Shown here in pieces: positions 26,480 through 35,247 of a DNA stretch of 51,836 bases. The translations under genes were made by a program, and so were the position numbers. The stretch is taken from NCBI GenBank assembly GCA_005772895.1, contig SXIH01000017.1, forward strand, positions 1 through 51,836, in the 5' to 3' direction. The notes beneath the pieces are model-generated. The model ran no database searches, was not told the DNA's origin, and worked only from the letters and a program-made list of their open reading frames with translations. How positions within the stretch are numbered: position 1 is the first letter of the stretch; every line of letters starts with the position of its first letter. Source of the stretch: Bacteroidota bacterium (GTDB lineage Bacteria > Bacteroidota > Bacteroidia > 2-12-FULL-35-15).

Positions 26480-26783
26480 TGGACAAATCGACCTTCTATG
26501 TAACATTCTCAAAAACAGCTATTTTATTGAATTTTTCAAAAAAAAAGGCCATTTTTTTACATACCCAGTAATCGATTTTGCATGTTTCACATAAAATCAT
26601 ACTAATACATTCATTTAAAAGAACTAATTTTACTTTTACAAATATTATGCTTTATTATTATACCTCAATGGACAAACGAATAGTCTATGTAACATTCTCA
26701 AAAAGCCATTAAATAAAAGGATTTAAGAAATTATATGCCTTTTTTTTACGTACTATGTAATTGAAAATTGTATATCTAATTAT
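26480..26783 (+). repeat. Two diverged ~100-bp direct repeats in a divergent control region
   Basis: Copy A begins at 26480 and copy B at 26669 (offset 189). Both start TGGACAAA, share an identical 21-base block (26495-26515 and 26684-26704) containing the palindrome ATGTAACAT, and continue with a diverged tail through a T run and TACRTAC to about 26583 and 26773. They fill the 387-base space between the small-protein operon (leftward) and the helical-repeat gene (rightward). No gene was found in this stretch. Candidate operators or a duplicated promoter. Confidence 0.75.
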
Positions 26784-28226
26784 ATGCCAACACCCTATAT
26801 TGATATTTTATTAACTAATTTAAACAGTTCTGAAAAAAAATCGGTTGATTATCACTTTTCTATCAAGGACAATTCAGAAGATGTATTGCTAAGAAAGTAT
26901 ATTATGGCTGTGAAAAATGGAGCTGATGAAGAAAACGATGATTTAAATGTAAATAGAATGCTAAAATCAAGAGCATTTGAGCAAATAACAGACATCCTCG
27001 TTTCTGATTATCATCTTCATAATAAAGGAAATTTTTCATTTCATGATCAGGCAATACTTAGATTAAAGAAAAAATTACTGCTGGCAAGAATTCTATCTAA
27101 AAGTTTAAATCAAAACAAACTCAGTTCCTTCAAAACATTTTTAAACATTACAATATCCGAAGCAATAAAAAATGAAGTCTATGAAGTAGCCATTGAAGGG
27201 CTTTCTTTAAAAAAATACATATTTGCTATTCGATCCGGACCAAGAGAATTCAAAAAAATTGGTAAACAGATCGCATTCTATGAAATGTGCCAAAAGCGAA
27301 TTTTTTACGCAGGTGACTGCTTTTATAACATAATCATAAACAATAATCTTCTTAAATTTAAAAATGATAAATTATTTCATAATTATATTGTAAGGTCAAT
27401 ACGGCTTTTGAAAAAAGATTATCAAAAATACAAGTCGCATCAAATTAATTATTACCTCCATATTATTTTAATGTTTTATTATGAAAAACAAAAAAAATAT
27501 TTTCTTTCGGCAAAGTATTGCAAAACATTGTTTTCAATTGTGAAAAATTCAAAAGTTGTATACAGAGAAGAACGTCTAGGAAATGCATTGTTAAATTTAA
27601 GTCAATACAAAACCTTTACTGAAAACTATAATGATGCAGCCAGGTCTGCCAAAGAAGCTCAAAAATACTATATAGAAAACAGCAGCAGCTTCCTTCTTTC
27701 AAAAGAACAAGAATTTACCATCTATTTTTATCATGGTAAATATGATAAGGCAATGGTTTGTATGCAGGATTTGCTGAACCATAAACTAATAGACACAGGA
27801 AATTTTTCCCGAGCAAAATATATTTATTACCACTCCGCTTTATTATTTGCACAAAAAAAGCATAAAGAGTCACATAAGCTTTTAAACAAATCGCTTGAAA
27901 TTGAAAAAGAGAAATCCGCATGGAACATTTCATTGAAAATAATGAACATTATGCTTTGCATAGAGTTAAATAAAATTGATGAAGCATCCAGAAAACTGGA
28001 AACATTAAGAAAATATGTGCAACGGCATGAAAAAAGTTCAGAAATAAAACAAAGAGATGTTTTAATTGTAAAAACATTGAGAGAATTGGAAAAAGATGGT
28101 TTTAATTACAATGGAAATAATAAAGTTGTTGCAAAAATGCTAAAAGAACTTGCGCAAAAAAACAAGCCTACTTCCTGGGAACATTATAGTCCGGAATTAA
28201 TTCCATTTCATGAGTGGTTGGGGTAA
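26784..28226 (+). CDS. Large helical-repeat (TPR-like) protein of unknown function
   Basis: The protein has 480 residues, no signal peptide, very rich in Lys, Asn, Ile and Tyr. The C-terminal two thirds read as irregular TPR helices (KYFLSAKYCKTLFSI, YNDAARSAKEAQKYYIEN, HKESHKLLNKSLEIEK, IDEASRKLETLRKYV). The N-terminus (SEKKSVDYHFSIKDNSEDVL, then RMLKSRAFEQITDILVS) resembles the entry domain of other Bacteroidota TPR proteins. A cytosolic peptide- or protein-binding scaffold is likely. It is divergent from the small-protein operon, with one copy of the long direct repeat right before its start, so joint regulation is plausible. The 28227-28418 gap behind it holds repeats and the tRNA terminator. 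Confidence 0.65.
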   Translation: MPTPYIDILLTNLNSSEKKSVDYHFSIKDNSEDVLLRKYIMAVKNGADEENDDLNVNRMLKSRAFEQITDILVSDYHLHNKGNFSFHDQAILRLKKKLLLARILSKSLNQNKLSSFKTFLNITISEAIKNEVYEVAIEGLSLKKYIFAIRSGPREFKKIGKQIAFYEMCQKRIFYAGDCFYNIIINNNLLKFKNDKLFHNYIVRSIRLLKKDYQKYKSHQINYYLHIILMFYYEKQKKYFLSAKYCKTLFSIVKNSKVVYREERLGNALLNLSQYKTFTENYNDAARSAKEAQKYYIENSSSFLLSKEQEFTIYFYHGKYDKAMVCMQDLLNHKLIDTGNFSRAKYIYYHSALLFAQKKHKESHKLLNKSLEIEKEKSAWNISLKIMNIMLCIELNKIDEASRKLETLRKYVQRHEKSSEIKQRDVLIVKTLRELEKDGFNYNGNNKVVAKMLKELAQKNKPTSWEHYSPELIPFHEWLG

Positions 28227-28231
28227 ATTTT

Positions 28232-28375
28232 GCTCGCAGATCACGCAGATTCTCGCAGATTTTTTGTTTATTAGGAGACAATGAGGCATCACGCCCATCG
28301 CACTTCGACTAAGCTCAGGGTGACAAAATGCGAAAAGCATTTTTCGGGACAGGCTTCCCGCACTGAGATACATTT
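28232..28375. repeat. Cluster of short dispersed repeats
   Basis: TCGCAGAT occurs twice and ACGCAGAT once within 28235-28262. Next come CACTTCGACTAAGCTCAGGG (28302-28321), related to the repeat at 8991, and a short hairpin-like run to 28370. No ORF with coding character. Confidence 0.5.
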
Positions 28376-28378
28376 TAA

Positions 28379-28412
28379 TAAAAAATGCCTTGCTAAAAGC
28401 AAGGCACTTTTT
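28379..28412 (-). terminator. Terminator of tRNA-His
   Basis: Perfect 9-bp stem TGCCTTGCT / AGCAAGGCA with a 3-nt loop and a T run on the minus strand, six bases past the tRNA 3' end. Confidence 0.85.
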
Positions 28413-28418
28413 ATTAAG

Positions 28419-28493
28419 GGTGGCCAATGGGGCTCGAACCCACGACCCTCGGTACCACAAACCGATGCTCTAACCAACTGAGCTATGGCCACC
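28419..28493 (-). tRNA. tRNA-His (GTG anticodon)
   Basis: Cloverleaf on the minus strand: 7-bp acceptor GTGGCCA/TGGCCAC, D arm with AGCTCAGTTGGTTAGAGC, anticodon loop TTGTGGT (anticodon GTG) and T arm GTGGGTTCGAGCCCC. The encoded extra G at -1 (28493) faces C73 (28419), the hallmark of tRNA-His. The 3' CCA is not encoded. A terminator follows directly. Confidence 0.97.
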
Positions 28494-28608
28494 ATAGTAT
28501 TTTGAGGGTGCAAAGATAGAATTTTTTGTAATTGAAAGAAACATTAAGCCAATTATTTGACCCTTTTTAAAGCACTCCCCTATCAATAATTGCTAATTTT
28601 GTAGTGGA

Positions 28609-30744
28609 ATGGAAGAGCAATCACAAAATACTGTCCTGCATATTGAAGGAATGGACTGCGCCAACTGCGCTGTGGGCATTACTAAAAGCTTACAAAAGAG
28701 CGGAATGGAGAATGTTCATGTTGATTTTGCTACCGGTGAAGCCACTTTTTACCTTGTCAATAAAAACAAGCTTACGTCTGCCATAAAAGATATTCAAAGT
28801 CTGGGTTACAAAGTGGTCGACAGCAAAGTAAAGGAAGAAAATGAAGGCAAATTATCTCCCATAGAAAAACGCTTTTATTTTACCCTGCCTTTTACTATAG
28901 TTCTCTTTTTTAGTCACATGATCTTTAATCATGAGTTTATTATCAATCAACCTCTGGTTCAGCTCATTATTTGTGCTCCCGTTTTTATTGTCGGAATTCT
29001 TCAGTTTGGGAAAAGTGCTTTCGGTTCCGTAAAGATTGGAGTTCCCAATATGGATGTTTTGATTTTTATTGGATCTAGTTCTGCCTTTATATATAGTATC
29101 ATTGGAATGTATACTTATGATTCTCATGAAGCACACAATTATTTGTTTTTTGAAACTACTGCAACTATTATTACTCTTGTCCTTTTAGGAAATGTATTGG
29201 AACACCGCTCTGTTAAACAAACAACTTCTGCTATTAAGGATTTGTCATCATTAACTGTGAGTACTGCTAAAATTGTGGGATTGCAATTTGGCAAAGAAGT
29301 AATTACTGAAATTAATTATAAGGATATTCCGGTTGGTGCTATTTTACAAGTAAACAGCGGAGACAAAATTCCAGTTGACGGAGAAATTATTTCGGGTGAT
29401 GCAAGTGTGGATGAAGCCATGCTCACAGGAGAAAGTATACCTGTGGAAAAAACAATTGCTGATAAAGTAATTGGCGGAACAATATTACTAAACGGTAATT
29501 TCAGAATGCGTGCCGAAAGTGTAGGAAATGATACTACTCTTTCGAAAATAATTGAGCTTGTAAAAAAAGCACAACAAGCTAAACCTGATATTCAAAAATT
29601 AGGAGATAAAATATCTGCCATTTTTGTTCCTGTTGTTTTAGGAATTTCTATTCTCACTTTTTGTCTTTCGTATTTTGTATTTGATGTTTCATTAAAAGAT
29701 GCCATGATGAGAAGCATTGCTGTATTGGTAATATCTTGTCCCTGCGCAATGGGGCTAGCCACGCCAACAGCAGTAATGGTAGGAATTGGAAGAGCTGCTA
29801 AACGTGGAATTTTAATTAAAGGTGGAAATACTTTGGAGGAATTCGCGAAAATTAAAAACATAGTTTTTGATAAAACCGGAACATTAACGACAGGAGAATT
29901 TCAATTAAAAAATATCACTTGTAATAATACTTCAGAACAAGAGGTAAAAGAAATTTTGTTTCAGTTGGAACAACACTCCTCCCACCCTATTGCTAAATCT
30001 ATTGTGAAAGCATTACAAAATACTACTTCAACAATAAAATTTGCAAACATCACAGAAGAAAAAGGACTGGGAATTACTGCAACTGATGAAAGTAAAAATG
30101 AATACAAAGTAGGCTCCTATAAAATTGCGAAGCATTTAACAACTGATGACACACACAATGTATATGTTTTAAAAAACAATCAATTAATTGCGACTGTTGA
30201 TTTAGCAGATGAGTTAAAATCGAATGTAAAAGAAAGTATCGCATCCTTAAAAGCAGCAGGAATTAATTCAACATTATTAAGTGGCGATAGCAAATCAAAA
30301 TGTGAAGCTGTTGCGCAAAAAACAGGAATCACTTTCGTTTACAGTGAACAATCACCGGCACAAAAATTAGTATTGATAGAAAAATTAAATTCGGAACAAG
30401 CAACTGCAATGGTGGGTGACGGTATAAATGATGCACCTGCATTAGCAAAAGCGAGTGTTGGTATTTCCTTAAGCAATGCTACACAAGTTGCTATACAGTC
30501 GGCACAAATCATTTTATTAAAGCATGGCGACTTATCCTCTTTGGTGGAAGCACATTTAATAAGTAAGCATACTTTAATAACAATAAAACAAAATTTATTC
30601 TGGGCATTTTTTTATAATATTGTAGCTATTCCAATTGCAGCTGCCGGATTTTTAAATCCTATGGTTGGAGCATTGGCAATGGCGTTTTCGGATGTGATTG
30701 TGATTGGGAATTCGATTAGGTTGAAGACGAAACGACTAAGATAG
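28609..30744 (+). CDS. copA: Copper-transporting P1B-type ATPase
   Basis: The protein has 711 residues. One N-terminal heavy-metal domain with GMDCANC (C17, C20), eight membrane helices, the metal-translocating C377-P378-C379 (ISCPCAMGLATP) and the phosphorylation site DKTGTLT (Asp421). The actuator loop has LTGES, the nucleotide domain HP (SSHPIAKS) and the hinge VGDGINDAPALAKASVGI. The CPC motif with an HMA domain indicates Cu(+) (or Ag) export from the cytoplasm. Only one HMA domain, at the short end of the family. No copZ or MerR-type regulator is adjacent. TAATTTTG at 28594-28601 matches the -7 consensus, but lies only 7 bases from the ATG, so its role is doubtful. Confidence 0.93.
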   Translation: MEEQSQNTVLHIEGMDCANCAVGITKSLQKSGMENVHVDFATGEATFYLVNKNKLTSAIKDIQSLGYKVVDSKVKEENEGKLSPIEKRFYFTLPFTIVLFFSHMIFNHEFIINQPLVQLIICAPVFIVGILQFGKSAFGSVKIGVPNMDVLIFIGSSSAFIYSIIGMYTYDSHEAHNYLFFETTATIITLVLLGNVLEHRSVKQTTSAIKDLSSLTVSTAKIVGLQFGKEVITEINYKDIPVGAILQVNSGDKIPVDGEIISGDASVDEAMLTGESIPVEKTIADKVIGGTILLNGNFRMRAESVGNDTTLSKIIELVKKAQQAKPDIQKLGDKISAIFVPVVLGISILTFCLSYFVFDVSLKDAMMRSIAVLVISCPCAMGLATPTAVMVGIGRAAKRGILIKGGNTLEEFAKIKNIVFDKTGTLTTGEFQLKNITCNNTSEQEVKEILFQLEQHSSHPIAKSIVKALQNTTSTIKFANITEEKGLGITATDESKNEYKVGSYKIAKHLTTDDTHNVYVLKNNQLIATVDLADELKSNVKESIASLKAAGINSTLLSGDSKSKCEAVAQKTGITFVYSEQSPAQKLVLIEKLNSEQATAMVGDGINDAPALAKASVGISLSNATQVAIQSAQIILLKHGDLSSLVEAHLISKHTLITIKQNLFWAFFYNIVAIPIAAAGFLNPMVGALAMAFSDVIVIGNSIRLKTKRLR

Positions 30745-30751
30745 GTGATTG

Positions 30752-30919
30752 GAACACGGATAACACTGATAAAACAGATAAGCGCGGATAGCATTATGCA
30801 GTATTATAAAAACACAGATTATTTCGCTAAAGCGAAATGATTAAAAATGAAAAAGCAAAAAAAGAAAAAGAAATAAAAAAAATCTGTGCGAATCCGTTTT
30901 ATCTGCGTCATCCGCGTTC
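30752..30919. repeat. Imperfect inverted repeat element before the glycosyltransferase gene
   Basis: Arms 30752-30789 and 30882-30919 match as reverse complements at 29 of 38 positions, with most changes C/T. The right-arm sequence (CCGTTTTATCTGCGTCATCC in its core) recurs before the next gene. A longer glycosyltransferase reading frame starting at 30837 would read through this repeat. Confidence 0.65.
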
Positions 30920-30923
30920 AATC

Positions 30924-32102
30924 ATGAGCAACAAACTAAATATACTTTTTTTATCCAGCTGGTATCCTAACAGGCTACTACCTACTCTGGGTAATTTTGT
31001 TCAGAAACATGCTGAAGCAGTTGCGGCAAATGCTAACGTAGTTGCGTTGTTTGTTTGTTCGGATGCTGATTGCAAGCAAAAATACGAAGTGGTTGAATCA
31101 ACGCTCAACAATGTTTTTACAATAAATGTATATTATAAAAAAGTAACTCATTCTATTCCGTTTATTTCTTCTTTACAAAAAGCTAACAGATATTTTCATG
31201 CTCACCTTATCGGATTTAAAATCGCGAAACAAAAATTAAAGACTATTGATTTAGTTCATCACAATATTTTATATCCTGCAGGAATTATTGCATGGTACTT
31301 GAAAAAATTTAAAGGCATTCCTTATATTATAACGGAAAATTGGACCGGCTATTTACCTTCTAAAAATACTAAACGCGGTTGGTTAGAGACAATGCTTTCA
31401 AAAAAAATTGCTTGCAATGCAAATTACATTACTCCTGTTTCAAAAGATTTGCAGGACGCCATGAAGAGTCATGGTTTTGATACCAAGTATGAAATTATTT
31501 ACAATGTAACGGATACAAAACTTTTTTATCCGGAAAAAACAAAAAAGCAAACAGATAAAATTAAGATAGTACACATCTCCACATTAGATGATGCACACAA
31601 AAATATTTCGGGGATGTTGCGTGTTGCGCAAAAACTTTCGAAGCAAAGAACAGATTTTGAAATTTGGTTTATTGGCGATGGTGATACAAATCCTCATATC
31701 AAAACAGCAAAAGACTTAAACATTTATAGTTCCTTCGCCTTTTTTGATGGAACTAAAACAACATCCGAAGTAGCGGATATTATGCGTAATGCACATTGCT
31801 TTTTACTTTTTTCGAATTATGAAAATTTACCTTGTGTAATGGTGGAAGCCTTGGCGAGTGGAATCCCCATTGTATCGTCCACTGCAGGAGGAATACCCGA
31901 ACACATTTCAGACAATTTAGGGTTATTAGTAAAGCCATTGGACGAACCGGCATTATTAAGTGCATTAAATAAAGCCATCGATAATATTAAAGCAGGAAAA
32001 TATAATCCGGAGGAATTGAGTAACTATGCAAAAAATAATTTTAGTTACGAAAAGGTTGGAGAAAAATTTGTTGCTTTGTATAGTAAGATATTAAAAAATT
32101 AA
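30924..32102 (+). CDS. Glycosyltransferase family 4
   Basis: The protein has 392 residues from the ATG at 30924. An open frame reaches back to 30837 but reads repeat DNA; the GT4 N-terminal Rossmann strand starts right after the chosen Met (NILFLSSWYPN). The C-terminal nucleotide-sugar domain has KIVHISTLDDAHKNISGMLR, FIGDGDTN and EALASGIPIVSSTAGGIPE, the E-x7-E signature. It should transfer a sugar in surface-glycan synthesis; donor and acceptor are unknown. A methyltransferase gene follows after one repeat, so they may serve the same glycan pathway. Confidence 0.88.
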   Translation: MSNKLNILFLSSWYPNRLLPTLGNFVQKHAEAVAANANVVALFVCSDADCKQKYEVVESTLNNVFTINVYYKKVTHSIPFISSLQKANRYFHAHLIGFKIAKQKLKTIDLVHHNILYPAGIIAWYLKKFKGIPYIITENWTGYLPSKNTKRGWLETMLSKKIACNANYITPVSKDLQDAMKSHGFDTKYEIIYNVTDTKLFYPEKTKKQTDKIKIVHISTLDDAHKNISGMLRVAQKLSKQRTDFEIWFIGDGDTNPHIKTAKDLNIYSSFAFFDGTKTTSEVADIMRNAHCFLLFSNYENLPCVMVEALASGIPIVSSTAGGIPEHISDNLGLLVKPLDEPALLSALNKAIDNIKAGKYNPEELSNYAKNNFSYEKVGEKFVALYSKILKN

Positions 32103-32160
32103 AATCAGTGTCAATCCGTTTTACCTGCCTGCGGTAGGCAGGTCAGCGTCATCCGCGTGC
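32103..32160. repeat. Repeat copy with embedded palindrome
   Basis: A further copy of the right arm described at 30882 (ATCAGTGTCAATCCGTTTTA ... GCGTCATCCGCGTGC) is interrupted by the hairpin ACCTGCCT/AGGCAGGT (32123-32130, 32136-32143). It fills the gap between glycosyltransferase and methyltransferase genes. Confidence 0.6.
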
Positions 32161-32166
32161 CATTAT

Positions 32167-32970
32167 ATGAGTAAAGTATCTAAACTATTTAAAGCACTTT
32201 CATTAATATTGAAACAGCCATCATTACTTAATAAAGTATTGGACGATGCTGACGTTAATAAAAATGAAGTTGTAAAAAAATATAAGTTGGATAAAGGATT
32301 AAAAACAGTTGACATCACCGAACTGCTTCCCAACTTTGATGTAACTATTGAACCTTATGCTGCTTTGGATGGCGGCTCTACTCCTATTGACTTAGCTTTA
32401 TTAAAAGGATTGGCAGCTTCAAAACCAAACTGTGATTATTTTGAAATTGGTACCTGGCGTGGCGAAAGTGTTTCCAATGTGGCAAGCGTTGCTAAAAATT
32501 GTGTAACACTTAATTTACCCGATGAAACACTTTTACAAATGGGTTTCGATAAAAAATATGTGGAGATGCACCGCTTCTATTCCAAAAATTTAAAAAACGT
32601 AACGCATCTTCAAGGCAATTCACTTACTTATGATTACAAATCATTAAATCAAAAATTTGATTTAATATTTGTTGATGGCGACCATCATTACGAAAGTGTA
32701 AAAAGTGATACTCAAAATGCGTTCTCCTTATTAAAAGATGAAAACTCTATTATAGTATGGCACGACTATGGAAATAATCCGAGCGATATCCGTTGGGATG
32801 TTTTACGCGGAATCCTAGACGGAACCCCATCCGATAAAATCAAAAATCTGTACAGAGTTTCAAATACCCTTTGCGCTATCTATTATAAAGGAGTAAAAAA
32901 TGCTGAGTATATTCCCGACAATACAACTCCCAAAAAGCATTTCAGCATAACGGTAAAGGCAAAATCATAG
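32167..32970 (+). CDS. Class I SAM-dependent methyltransferase (Methyltransf_24 type)
   Basis: The protein has 267 residues. SAM-binding motif I is CDYFEIGTWRGESV (around residue 95), a middle motif is NVTHLQGNSLTYD and the acidic motif FDLIFVDGDHHYESVKSD, followed by SIIVWHDYG. This G-T-x-x-G-x-S / DGDHHYE combination is typical of Methyltransf_24 sugar or small-molecule O-methyltransferases in glycan clusters. About 60 residues precede the fold. It lies 64 bases behind the glycosyltransferase gene. The substrate is unknown. Confidence 0.82.
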   Translation: MSKVSKLFKALSLILKQPSLLNKVLDDADVNKNEVVKKYKLDKGLKTVDITELLPNFDVTIEPYAALDGGSTPIDLALLKGLAASKPNCDYFEIGTWRGESVSNVASVAKNCVTLNLPDETLLQMGFDKKYVEMHRFYSKNLKNVTHLQGNSLTYDYKSLNQKFDLIFVDGDHHYESVKSDTQNAFSLLKDENSIIVWHDYGNNPSDIRWDVLRGILDGTPSDKIKNLYRVSNTLCAIYYKGVKNAEYIPDNTTPKKHFSITVKAKS

Positions 32971-32986
32971 TCTCCGTAACTGGGAG

Positions 32987-33097
32987 ATCCCGTGTCGCGG
33001 CACGGGATGACAGTTCTTAAGGGTGGTATTTTAAAATAAAAATCAGCGAATCCAGATAGCTATCGGGACCGTTTTACCTGCCTACCGTCAGGCAGGT
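32987..33097. repeat. Group of hairpin repeats
   Basis: ATCCCGTG/CACGGGAT (32987-32994, 33001-33008), GATAGCTATC in 33055-33064 and ACCTGCCT/AGGCAGGT (33076-33083, 33090-33097) lie in tandem, the last also present at 32123. They occupy the gap between the methyltransferase gene and the promoter at 33144. Confidence 0.6.
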
Positions 33098-33143
33098 TCC
33101 CTCCCTAATTTATTAACAATTCCCCATAAGTTCTTATCAAAAA

Positions 33144-33174
33144 TTTGCATATCATTGCCATTATATTATATTTG
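33144..33174 (+). promoter_or_regulatory. Bacteroidota consensus promoter of the T9SS Asp-box gene
   Basis: TTTG at 33144-33147, a 19-base spacer, and TATATTTG at 33167-33174: an exact match to TTTG / TAnnTTTG with ideal spacing. The start codon lies 42 bases downstream. The best promoter in the window, in keeping with an abundant secreted protein. Confidence 0.8.
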
Positions 33175-33216
33175 TATACTAGTTTTAACCCTCAATTAAT
33201 CTAAAATTTAAATGCT

Positions 33217-35163
33217 ATGAAAAAATCCTTACTAATTGGGTTGGCTTTTGGAATTGGAAGTACGGCTGTTGCACAAGGCTCGTATACCGGCCCAACGCCA
33301 TTTACCCCACAAAAAATCAATCCAATTGCTGCAAAACAATCTGCCGTTATTAGAAACGACATTGGAGCAACTGACGACTTTGAAACTGTTGTTAACAATT
33401 TAGGCGCTAAAAAGCCTAGTATTGCTACTCCTACTACTAAAGCTTTTACTTCTGCTACCATTGGTAATACAGAATATCAGCTTCAAAGTAATGCAGCTAT
33501 TTGTAATCGTATTGTAAATAATTCGGACGGAACAATTTCTGCTACCTGGACATTTGCTGCTGACCCTGCTTGGGCCGACAGAGGAACAGGATATAATTAT
33601 TTTGACGGAGTATCCTGGATGGCTGCTCCAACTGTTCGTTTAGAATCAGTAAGAACAGGTTTCACCAACATTGGTGTTACAGGTTCAAATGCTGAAGTTG
33701 TAGTGGCTCACACTACTGCTACTGCTGACTTAGCTTTCTTAAAACGTGCTACAAAAGGAACAGGCGCTTGGACTGAATCTATGTTAGGTGTGCCTGATGT
33801 TTGGGCTCGCGTTTCAGTTGGTGGTCCTGCCGGACAATCTATCCACGTTATTTCTCAAACTACAGGAGTTAGTGGCCCTATTTATATGGGACAAGATGGT
33901 GCACTTGCTTACACACGTTCATTAGATGGTGGTACTACTTGGGATAAAATCCGTACCGTAATTCCTCAAATTGATTCATCTTCTTACTTAGGTTTTGGTG
34001 GTGATTCATATTCAATTGATGCTCGTGGAACTACTATTGCTATTGTTGCGGGTGGATTTGATGTGGATGTTGTTTTAATTAAATCTACTGATGATGGTAA
34101 TACTTGGACAAAAACTATTGTTGAAGCATTTGCTGTTCCAATGTTTGATGCTACTTTAATGACAACAGGAGATACAAATCCTGCTGACGGAGCTCCTGAT
34201 ACAGTTGATGCTTCAGATGCTTGTATGAATGTGGTATTAGATGCTTCTAACGTTGCTCACGTATTTTATGGTAGAATGCGTGTGGTAGGTGATGGTGCTG
34301 CTTTATCTTACTTCCCTTATACTGATGGTTTAATGTACTGGAACGAAACAATGACAACTAATCCTCCTGTTATGATTGCTGGTGTGAAAGATTACAATGG
34401 TAACGGACAGATGGATATTTATACTGATCCGGGTGGAGTTACTTTAGGTATGGGAACTTACCAACGTTCCATGACTTCTTTCCCAAGTGCAGGTATTGAT
34501 GCAACAGGTAAATTGTTTGTTACATACAGTTCAGTATTTGAAGGAATTAACGAAGTAGGTGAAGGTTATGATATTGCAGCAGGAACTTTAACTCCTCCAA
34601 CAACTGCAGGAAAAAGTTTCCGTCACCAATACTTAATGCGTTCCGATGATAACGGTGCTACATGGTGCGACCCTATTGACTTAACTCAACCTGATTATGC
34701 AAATAATGGTTTCGATTACCACGAAGGCGTTTACGGTGCAATTGCAAAAAACAATGGTACCGATGTTCATTTAATTGTGGAAGATGATCAATCACCAGGA
34801 CATGGTGTTACTGTTACTGCTGATCCACAATCCGGACCAGCAAACATCATTTACTACAAAGTTCCTGTAGTTGATTTAGCTTGTGGTTCTTCAATTTCTG
34901 AAAACGATGTACTGTCTGAAATTACTTTGTTTCCAAACCCGGCAAATGGTTCTGTTAGTTTGACTCTGAATTCTGCTAAAGCTGCAAAAGCGAATGTTAC
35001 AGTTTACAATATGGTTGGACAAGCAATTACTACAATGGATAAAAATGTTGCTGTTGGAAGCAACACTATTAAATTAGATATCTCTGCTTTTAATACAGGT
35101 ATTTATTTTGTAAGTACAATTGTAGATGGCAAAACTTACAGCCAAAAATTAATTGTAAAATAA
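33217..35163 (+). CDS. T9SS-secreted Asp-box (sialidase-fold) protein
   Basis: The protein has 648 residues. Signal peptide 1-20. Three Asp-box-type motifs (SLDGGTTWDKI, STDDGNTWTKT, SDDNGATWCDP) suggest a beta-propeller as in sialidases and BNR proteins, but the Arg triad of sialidases is not evident, so enzymatic activity is unproven. The last 80 residues are a T9SS type A sorting domain (ITLFPNPANGSVSL, NMVGQAI, FNTGIYFVSTIVDGKTYSQK). The protein should cross the outer membrane by the type IX system and be released or anchored. Better-than-average codon regularity and a consensus promoter suggest high expression. A terminator closes the gene. Confidence 0.88.
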   Translation: MKKSLLIGLAFGIGSTAVAQGSYTGPTPFTPQKINPIAAKQSAVIRNDIGATDDFETVVNNLGAKKPSIATPTTKAFTSATIGNTEYQLQSNAAICNRIVNNSDGTISATWTFAADPAWADRGTGYNYFDGVSWMAAPTVRLESVRTGFTNIGVTGSNAEVVVAHTTATADLAFLKRATKGTGAWTESMLGVPDVWARVSVGGPAGQSIHVISQTTGVSGPIYMGQDGALAYTRSLDGGTTWDKIRTVIPQIDSSSYLGFGGDSYSIDARGTTIAIVAGGFDVDVVLIKSTDDGNTWTKTIVEAFAVPMFDATLMTTGDTNPADGAPDTVDASDACMNVVLDASNVAHVFYGRMRVVGDGAALSYFPYTDGLMYWNETMTTNPPVMIAGVKDYNGNGQMDIYTDPGGVTLGMGTYQRSMTSFPSAGIDATGKLFVTYSSVFEGINEVGEGYDIAAGTLTPPTTAGKSFRHQYLMRSDDNGATWCDPIDLTQPDYANNGFDYHEGVYGAIAKNNGTDVHLIVEDDQSPGHGVTVTADPQSGPANIIYYKVPVVDLACGSSISENDVLSEITLFPNPANGSVSLTLNSAKAAKANVTVYNMVGQAITTMDKNVAVGSNTIKLDISAFNTGIYFVSTIVDGKTYSQKLIVK

Positions 35164-35184
35164 TTTTTCATTGATTAAAATTTT

Positions 35185-35218
35185 AACCCAGACCGAGTTT
35201 CTCGTGTCTGGGTTTTTT
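35185..35218 (+). terminator. Intrinsic terminator
   Basis: AACCCAGAC/GTCTGGGTT plus an inner CGAG/CTCG stem, triloop TTT, one bulged T, and a run of T, 21 bases after the Asp-box gene. Confidence 0.88.
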
Positions 35219-35247
35219 ATACTTTTGATTTATAAAATTCTCCCACA

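Noticed and set aside
26397..26783. A CRISPR array in the repeat-bearing region
   Set aside because: Only two long, diverged direct copies with 189-base offset; no short regular repeats or cas genes.
25751..28226. A Gram-positive RRNPP-type peptide quorum-sensing system
   Set aside because: The helical-repeat protein shows no recognisable DNA-binding domain and no peptide importer is beside it; kept only as a weak module idea.
28197..28513. Several open frames on both strands across 28.2-28.5 kb
   Set aside because: They cover tRNA-His, its terminator and dispersed repeats.
30837..30923. N-terminal extension of the glycosyltransferase frame
   Set aside because: The extension is translated repeat DNA, and the fold begins right after the ATG at 30924.
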